The notes under the pieces are model-generated. The model saw only the letters and a list, made by a program, of their open reading frames with translations. It searched no databases and was not told where the DNA came from. Shown here piece by piece: positions 20,581 through 24,395 of a stretch of 24,395 nucleotides of DNA (position 1 is the stretch's first letter; each line of letters begins with the position of its first letter). The position numbers and the translations under genes are program-made. Source of the stretch: an uncultured Eubacteriales bacterium (lineage in GTDB: Bacteria > Bacillota > Clostridia > Oscillospirales > Acutalibacteraceae); contig CAKSDF010000013.1 of assembly GCA_934444695.1 (NCBI GenBank), positions 1-24,395 of the forward strand, read 5' to 3'.

Positions 20581-21927
20581 TTATTTTGCCGACGGTTCCT
20601 TAAAGAATATTCCGGCGCCGATGGGAGTGGTGTCCATAATAAACCTTCCATCCTTGTCAAGCTCGGCCTTTTTAAAGCAAAGGGGACGGTGCCAGGTGGT
20701 TTCCACCGGGTCGGTGCGTCCGTGGAAGGCTATCCAAAGCTCGCTGCCGTCGGGAGAACGGAAAAAGGAATTGTGTCCCGTGCAGAATATTCCGCCGCCG
20801 GCTTTAAGCAGCGGACGGTCAAGCTTTTGCCACAGCTCCGGATTATTGAGATCATCCTTTTTATAATCGCCTAAAAATTTAAGCAGTCCCACGCAGTAGG
20901 GCTTTGAATCGCCGTTGTTGGCCGAAAAGGCAAGATAAAGCTCTCCGCCCTGCTCGATAAAGCAGCCGCCCTCGTTGACCCTCCCGGTGTGAAGCTCCCA
21001 ATCATATTCGGCGTGGCAAATGATCCTTCTGCTTTGCTCGTTTATGGTAAAGGGATTGTCCATTTTTGCAATGCAAACCTGATTCTGACCGCCGCCGATG
21101 AGGGCATAGGAAAAATAGAGCGTATCGGTATACTCGTTATAGTAAGGGGAGGAATCGATGCAGTATGTATCGGGATCGATCAGCCCTTTAAAATGATAAT
21201 CGGAAAAAATGTCGTCGGTTTCCGATTCGAGACAGAAAAGCCGCTGGGTATCGAGATCCCCCGGAACGAGGGTGCCGTTGGAGTAAATGTACCATCTTTT
21301 GCGGTCCTTGTCAAAATAAAATTCCGGTGCCCAGATGTCGGCCTTGATAACATTATCGCTGCCCTTATAAACCACCTTGGACTGATCCTTTATGAGGGTC
21401 GAAAGGTGACGGCTGCGGTAAAGCTCAAGACGGTCAAATGCGGTAAATATGGTGTAATAATATCCGTCGACATATTTAACAAAAGGATCGGGGCAGGAAT
21501 CGGGAGCGATGGGGTTTGAAATAATGTCTCCCACATAGCTGTCGGCACTGTTAAGCTCGATTTTTCCGTTTTTTGCGCCATCGGCCGAAAGATAACTTTG
21601 GCAGAAAAATTCCACGGCGTCGTTAATGCGATTTTCCTTTGCGAAAATCGTTATGTTATCGGAAATTTCAATTCCCACCTGCGCCCTGTCAAGATCCGTT
21701 GCCGCGCTTTCGGATATAACAATAAATCGGCCGTTTTTGCCGGCCTTCTCGGCTTTTGAAATGTGCGCGCCGGTAAGCTGCCCGATCTTTTGGGGTATCT
21801 TTTCCACGCAGTCGCAAAAGGCGCTTTCGCAAACAAGGGAAAATTCCGATATGTCAATACCATTTACCGTCACGGTAAACGGCGCATTGTCTTTTTCGGT
21901 GTTAAGGTTATTGTTTTGCTCGTTCAT
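20581..21927 (-). CDS. GH43-family glycosidase without signal peptide (paralog of the secreted one)
   Basis: 448 residues. The start at 21925-21927 is firm (CGGAGG 6 bases upstream). The N-terminus MNEQNNNLNTEKDNAPFTVT is polar, with no signal peptide and no dockerin. Residues about 17-127 correspond to the second accessory domain of the neighbouring GH43 protein; about 130-440 is the GH43 propeller. The triad is D147 (SCPDPF), D258 (YCIDSS) and E319 (NEGGCF), with spacings (111 and 61) identical to the paralog. It therefore equals the neighbour minus its first ~230 residues. Probably cytoplasmic, acting on imported arabino- or xylo-oligosaccharides; it lies 117 bases after the xylulokinase gene in the same direction. 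A duplication followed by loss or gain of the secretion/dockerin part is inferred. Confidence 0.9.
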   Translation of the reverse strand: MNEQNNNLNTEKDNAPFTVTVNGIDISEFSLVCESAFCDCVEKIPQKIGQLTGAHISKAEKAGKNGRFIVISESAATDLDRAQVGIEISDNITIFAKENRINDAVEFFCQSYLSADGAKNGKIELNSADSYVGDIISNPIAPDSCPDPFVKYVDGYYYTIFTAFDRLELYRSRHLSTLIKDQSKVVYKGSDNVIKADIWAPEFYFDKDRKRWYIYSNGTLVPGDLDTQRLFCLESETDDIFSDYHFKGLIDPDTYCIDSSPYYNEYTDTLYFSYALIGGGQNQVCIAKMDNPFTINEQSRRIICHAEYDWELHTGRVNEGGCFIEQGGELYLAFSANNGDSKPYCVGLLKFLGDYKKDDLNNPELWQKLDRPLLKAGGGIFCTGHNSFFRSPDGSELWIAFHGRTDPVETTWHRPLCFKKAELDKDGRFIMDTTPIGAGIFFKEPSAK

Positions 21928-22044
21928 TTTTTCCTCCGTGGATTTTTAAATTTATTTTTTATAGACAGCCCGGCATTTCCTAAAAAGCCGGAATTTATGC
22001 CCAAAATAGCTGCCGAAAGATCCCTGCAAACAATCTGCAAAGCC

Positions 22045-23502
22045 CTAAAACAGCTCTTTAAGCGCAGGATAAAGCTGCCTGAATTTATTATATTTTCTCT
22101 CATATTGCGCCGAAATTTCAGGGTCGGGCAAGGTTTTGTCGATCACCCTGACAATCGCCTTTGCAGCCGAATAAACCGACGAAAAACAGCCGCACCCCAC
22201 CGCCGCCAGCATAGCCGCACCAAGAGCCGGTCCCTGCTCCGATTCCACTCTTTCGACCTTAAGGCCTGTGACATTTGTGATAATGCTTCTCCAAAGAGGG
22301 CTTTTTGCACCGCCGCCGCAAATTTTGGTCGAGCTTAAAACCGCCCCCGCCGCCTTTGCGGTCTCAATGGAATCTCTCAGCGCAAAAGCCACACCTTCAA
22401 GCACTGCAACGGTCATATCCTCCCTGCGGGTATCCATAGACATTCCGAAAAACACGCCCCTGGCATCGGGATTATTGTGGGGCGAGCGCTCTCCCATAAG
22501 ATAGGGCAAAAATATAACGGGATTATCCTTAGGCAAAGGAGCCTTTTGCTGCTCAGCCGAAAAATCCGAGGTTTTAAGAACGTTTTCGCACCACCATTTG
22601 TTGCATGAAGCGGCGCTTAACATACATCCCATAAGATGATATTTTCCGTTTGCGTGGGCAAAGGAATGAAGGGCGTTTGCCCCGTCCAAAGCAAAGGTAT
22701 CCTTTGAAATAAACACCGTTCCCGATGTACCTAAAGAAATGTTGCAATCCCCGTTTTTCACCGTTCCGGTACCGATTGCCGCCGCAGCGTTATCTCCCGC
22801 ACCGGCCGCAATTTTAACCTTTTCGGAAAGCCCCAGAGCATCGGCATATTCTTTTTTTAGGGTTCCGATAATCTCATAGCTTTCGTAAACCTTAGGGAGC
22901 ATATCCCTTTTTATACCGCAAATTTCAAGCATTTCTTCTGAAAAGCGGCGGTTTTTAACGTCAAAAAGCAAAGTGCCTGAAGCATCCGAAACATCGGTGC
23001 AAAAACTTCCCGAAAGACGGTATGCCAAAAAATCCTTCGGCAGCATAATTTTTTTAATACGGGAAAAGTTTTCCGGCTCGTTTTCTTTCATCCAAAGGAT
23101 TTTAGGCGCCGTAAATCCCGCAAAGGCAATGTTGCCCGTAAGCTCGGTCAGCCGTTTTTTCCCGACGACCTCGTTGAGATATTTTGTCTGTTTTTCGGCC
23201 CGTCCGTCGTTCCATAAAATTGCCGGACGAATAACACGGTCGTTTTGATCAAGGACTACCAATCCGTGCATCTGCCCGCCGAAGCTTATACCGCAGACAT
23301 CGGCCTTATCGGCATTTTCAAGCAGCTCGCAAAGTCCCGAAAGGGTACTTTCAAGCCAGGTGTCGGGGTTTTGCTCCGACCAACCGGGGCGCGGGAAAAA
23401 AAGAGGATATTCCCTTGAAACGGTTTTGAGAATTTTCCCGCATTCGTTCATAAGCAGCAGTTTGACGGCCGATGTTCCGAGATCTATTCCGATAAAAAGC
23501 AT
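22045..23502 (-). CDS. xylB: Xylulokinase
   Basis: 485 residues from the ATG at 23500-23502, preferred over the upstream frame start because GGGGAGG lies 7 bases before it and MLFIGIDLGTSAVKLLLMNE is the standard FGGY-kinase start. It phosphorylates D-xylulose to xylulose 5-phosphate for the pentose phosphate pathway (cytoplasm). Features: phosphate-1 motif DLGTSAVK, substrate loop GGQMHGLVVLD with ILWNDGRA, the actin-fold motifs GAGDNAAAAIG and SLGTSGTVF, and GGGAKSPLWRSI near the C-terminus. The MHG in GGQMHG is characteristic of XylB within the FGGY family. It is upstream of two GH43 genes in the same direction and has its own promoter at 23678-23706. No xylA or transporter lies in the window. 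Confidence 0.95.
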   Translation of the reverse strand: MLFIGIDLGTSAVKLLLMNECGKILKTVSREYPLFFPRPGWSEQNPDTWLESTLSGLCELLENADKADVCGISFGGQMHGLVVLDQNDRVIRPAILWNDGRAEKQTKYLNEVVGKKRLTELTGNIAFAGFTAPKILWMKENEPENFSRIKKIMLPKDFLAYRLSGSFCTDVSDASGTLLFDVKNRRFSEEMLEICGIKRDMLPKVYESYEIIGTLKKEYADALGLSEKVKIAAGAGDNAAAAIGTGTVKNGDCNISLGTSGTVFISKDTFALDGANALHSFAHANGKYHLMGCMLSAASCNKWWCENVLKTSDFSAEQQKAPLPKDNPVIFLPYLMGERSPHNNPDARGVFFGMSMDTRREDMTVAVLEGVAFALRDSIETAKAAGAVLSSTKICGGGAKSPLWRSIITNVTGLKVERVESEQGPALGAAMLAAVGCGCFSSVYSAAKAIVRVIDKTLPDPEISAQYERKYNKFRQLYPALKELF

Positions 23503-23565
23503 AAAACGTCCTCCCCGCCTTTGATGCAAAATTGAAGTTGTTTATTACTATTCTTTTTTTGAAAA

Positions 23566-23597
23566 GAAATCTTTTAAGTTATTGCACAAAAGATTTC
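23566..23597 (-). promoter_or_regulatory. Perfect 10-bp inverted repeat in the xylB leader
   Basis: GAAATCTTTT (23566-23575) and AAAAGATTTC (23588-23597) with 12 bases between. It lies about 75-105 bases downstream of the predicted xylB start site and about 65 bases before its ATG. It could be a repressor operator (ROK or LacI type) acting as a roadblock, or an A/U-rich RNA hairpin. The sequence alone does not decide. Confidence 0.55.
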
Positions 23598-23677
23598 CCG
23601 GCAAGCAGACTGCCATTTTAAATACCGCAAGAGCACATCACCCCTGTCGGTATCATTCAAGTACAATCCGCAAGTTA

Positions 23678-23706
23678 ATTATACCCCAACTCCCCTGGAA
23701 TTTCAA
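23678..23706 (-). promoter_or_regulatory. Sigma-A promoter for xylB
   Basis: On the minus strand TTGAAA (23701-23706), 17-base spacer, consensus TATAAT (23678-23683). The start would be near 23671, giving a leader of about 169 bases before xylB. Confidence 0.8.
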
Positions 23707-23750
23707 CATTTTAATGTTAATGCCCTTGTTATATATTAAAGTTGATCAAC
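23705..23750. promoter_or_regulatory. Two palindromes at and upstream of the xylB -35 box
   Basis: AACATT-TT-AATGTT (23705-23718) overlaps the edge of the -35 box. GTTGATCAAC, a perfect 10-bp palindrome, lies at 23741-23750, about 35 bases upstream of the -35. Both are candidate binding sites for a sugar-responsive regulator not encoded in the window. Confidence 0.45.
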
Positions 23751-23762
23751 TCACTGATGAAA

Positions 23763-24060
23763 GCATTACACCAAGCTGCGGCGGTGAGGCGCTGAGGCAG
23801 TCAGCTCAAGCTGACCGGAGGGCGGGCTTTTTACAAAATCGCAACTGCCGTTATAAATATCGGCTTCCCTTTCCCTGAAGGCTTGCAGCTTACTACCGCC
23901 CTCCCGTCTCGGCCCTGCCGAGACACCTCAGCGCTCCGCCGCCGTTCCGTCAACCGCCGCTATTGTGCACCGACACAAGCCATCTTCCCCGCCTTCCACC
24001 CTACCGAAATCCCACCGCATCATATAAAGCCGTCACCGCACAGCACTTCGTCTCGGTTAA
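23763..24060 (+). repeat. Dispersed four-way-junction repeat, copy 3 (diverged)
   Basis: Diverged in sequence but same fold. P1: 23789-23797 with 23926-23934, extended outward by 23779-23788 with 23935-23944 into a 19-position helix with one mismatch and two wobbles. P2: 23800-23815 (GTCAGC, loop TCAA, GCTGAC). P3: 23817-23825 with 23896-23904 (9 bp), enclosing 70 bases that include a CTTC/GAAG hairpin (23864-23867 with 23877-23880). P4: 23906-23924 (GTCTCGGC, loop CCT, GCCGAGAC). The left flank (GCATTACACCAAGC) and right flank (CCGCATCATATAAAGCCGTC, then GGTTAA at 24055-24060) resemble copies 1 and 2, but the right flank is about 60 bases longer. It lies between the xylB promoter and the dockerin gene's terminator. 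Confidence 0.75.
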
Positions 24061-24078
24061 ATTTCTCACAAATAAAAA

Positions 24079-24109
24079 CCTTCCCCGCAAGAAAAACTCA
24101 CAGGGAAGG
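24079..24109 (-). terminator. Terminator of the right-edge dockerin gene
   Basis: Read on the minus strand, CCTTCCC (24103-24109) pairs with GGGAAGG (24079-24085), followed by TTTTTATTTG. It lies about 80 bases after the stop codon at 24189. Confidence 0.8.
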
Positions 24110-24188
24110 AATCTTCAATTAAATTTAGTCAACCGATTGATTGGCCTATTTTTTCAAGAACAACACATCGGTTACAGGCCTGCAATCA

Positions 24189-24395
24189 TCAAGCAATGGG
24201 CAGCTTGTCGCGGAGCTTAACCGCATACTGGAGAATAGCCAGTGCGTCGGAGGTGTTGACCTCTTTGTCAAGGTTAACATCGGCAGCCTTGAAAGCTTTG
24301 TCGTCAAGCTGTCTCGATCCTACATATGCCTGAAGTGCCCACAGTGCGTCGGTTGCTTCAACCTCTCCGCTTGCGTCAACGTCGCCGTACTTTAC
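24189..24395 (-). CDS. C-terminal dockerin of an extracellular protein, 5' partial
   Basis: The last 68 residues of a gene that enters from beyond the right edge; stop TGA at 24189-24191. The whole visible part is a dockerin type I: YGDVDASGEVEATDALWALQ is the first calcium loop and helix, and ADVNLDKEVNTSDALAIL the second, ending with KLPIA. Catalytic or binding modules must be outside the window. In the first segment the loop reads D-V-D-A-S-G-E, and in the second N-L-D-K-E-V-N, both plausible calcium loops. Its position upstream of xylB and the GH43 pair suggests another plant-polysaccharide-degrading protein (inference). The end is marked by the terminator at 24079-24109. Confidence 0.88.
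   Translation of the reverse strand, partial: VKYGDVDASGEVEATDALWALQAYVGSRQLDDKAFKAADVNLDKEVNTSDALAILQYAVKLRDKLPIA

Noticed and set aside
23582..24220. Plus-strand short open frames over repeat copy 3
   Set aside because: They run through the stems and the minus-strand terminator and lack start signals.

Overview
The window looks like chromosome from a gut or rumen Clostridia-type Firmicute, most likely an Oscillospiraceae/Ruminococcaceae relative. This rests on ideal GGAGG ribosome sites, sigma-A promoters spaced 16-17 bp, mixed base composition, and at least three dockerin type I modules attached to carbohydrate-active or extracellular proteins. The placement is inference; there is no rRNA or other taxonomic marker here.

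Left part (1-3800): the 3' end of a secreted beta-helix carbohydrate-binding protein with a C-terminal dockerin, then a lone SPFH/band-7 membrane protein with its own promoter and terminator. Middle part (3827-15844): a housekeeping block. On the minus strand a TrpR-like YerC regulator, a SAM methyltransferase and valS form one tight operon, followed by a LysR regulator translationally coupled to folC. Also on the minus strand, hom and lysC form a homoserine/aspartate-pathway operon with a long leader. Divergent from it is alaS, with a consensus promoter and a leader too short for a T-box.

Right part (16047-24395): an AbrB-like regulator, ABC ATPase and ABC permease form a plus-strand operon with a dyad over its -10. 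Then minus-strand genes for hemicellulose use follow: xylulokinase, a GH43 enzyme without signal peptide, and a paralogous GH43 enzyme with signal peptide and dockerin. At the edge is the 3' end of another dockerin protein. The picture is surface (possibly cellulosome-like) attack on arabinoxylan-type polymer, intracellular trimming by the second GH43, and entry of xylulose into the pentose phosphate pathway.

The most interesting unexplained item is a dispersed non-coding element present three times (about 3558-3778, 17902-18121 and 23763-24060), always in gaps between genes and always in the same orientation. Each copy folds into a four-way junction with essentially no unpaired bases between its four helices. 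The arms have the same length in all copies, and base-pair changes between copies are compensated. The right ends share GGTTAA. It may be a structured RNA, a cruciform-forming DNA element, or a non-autonomous mobile repeat.
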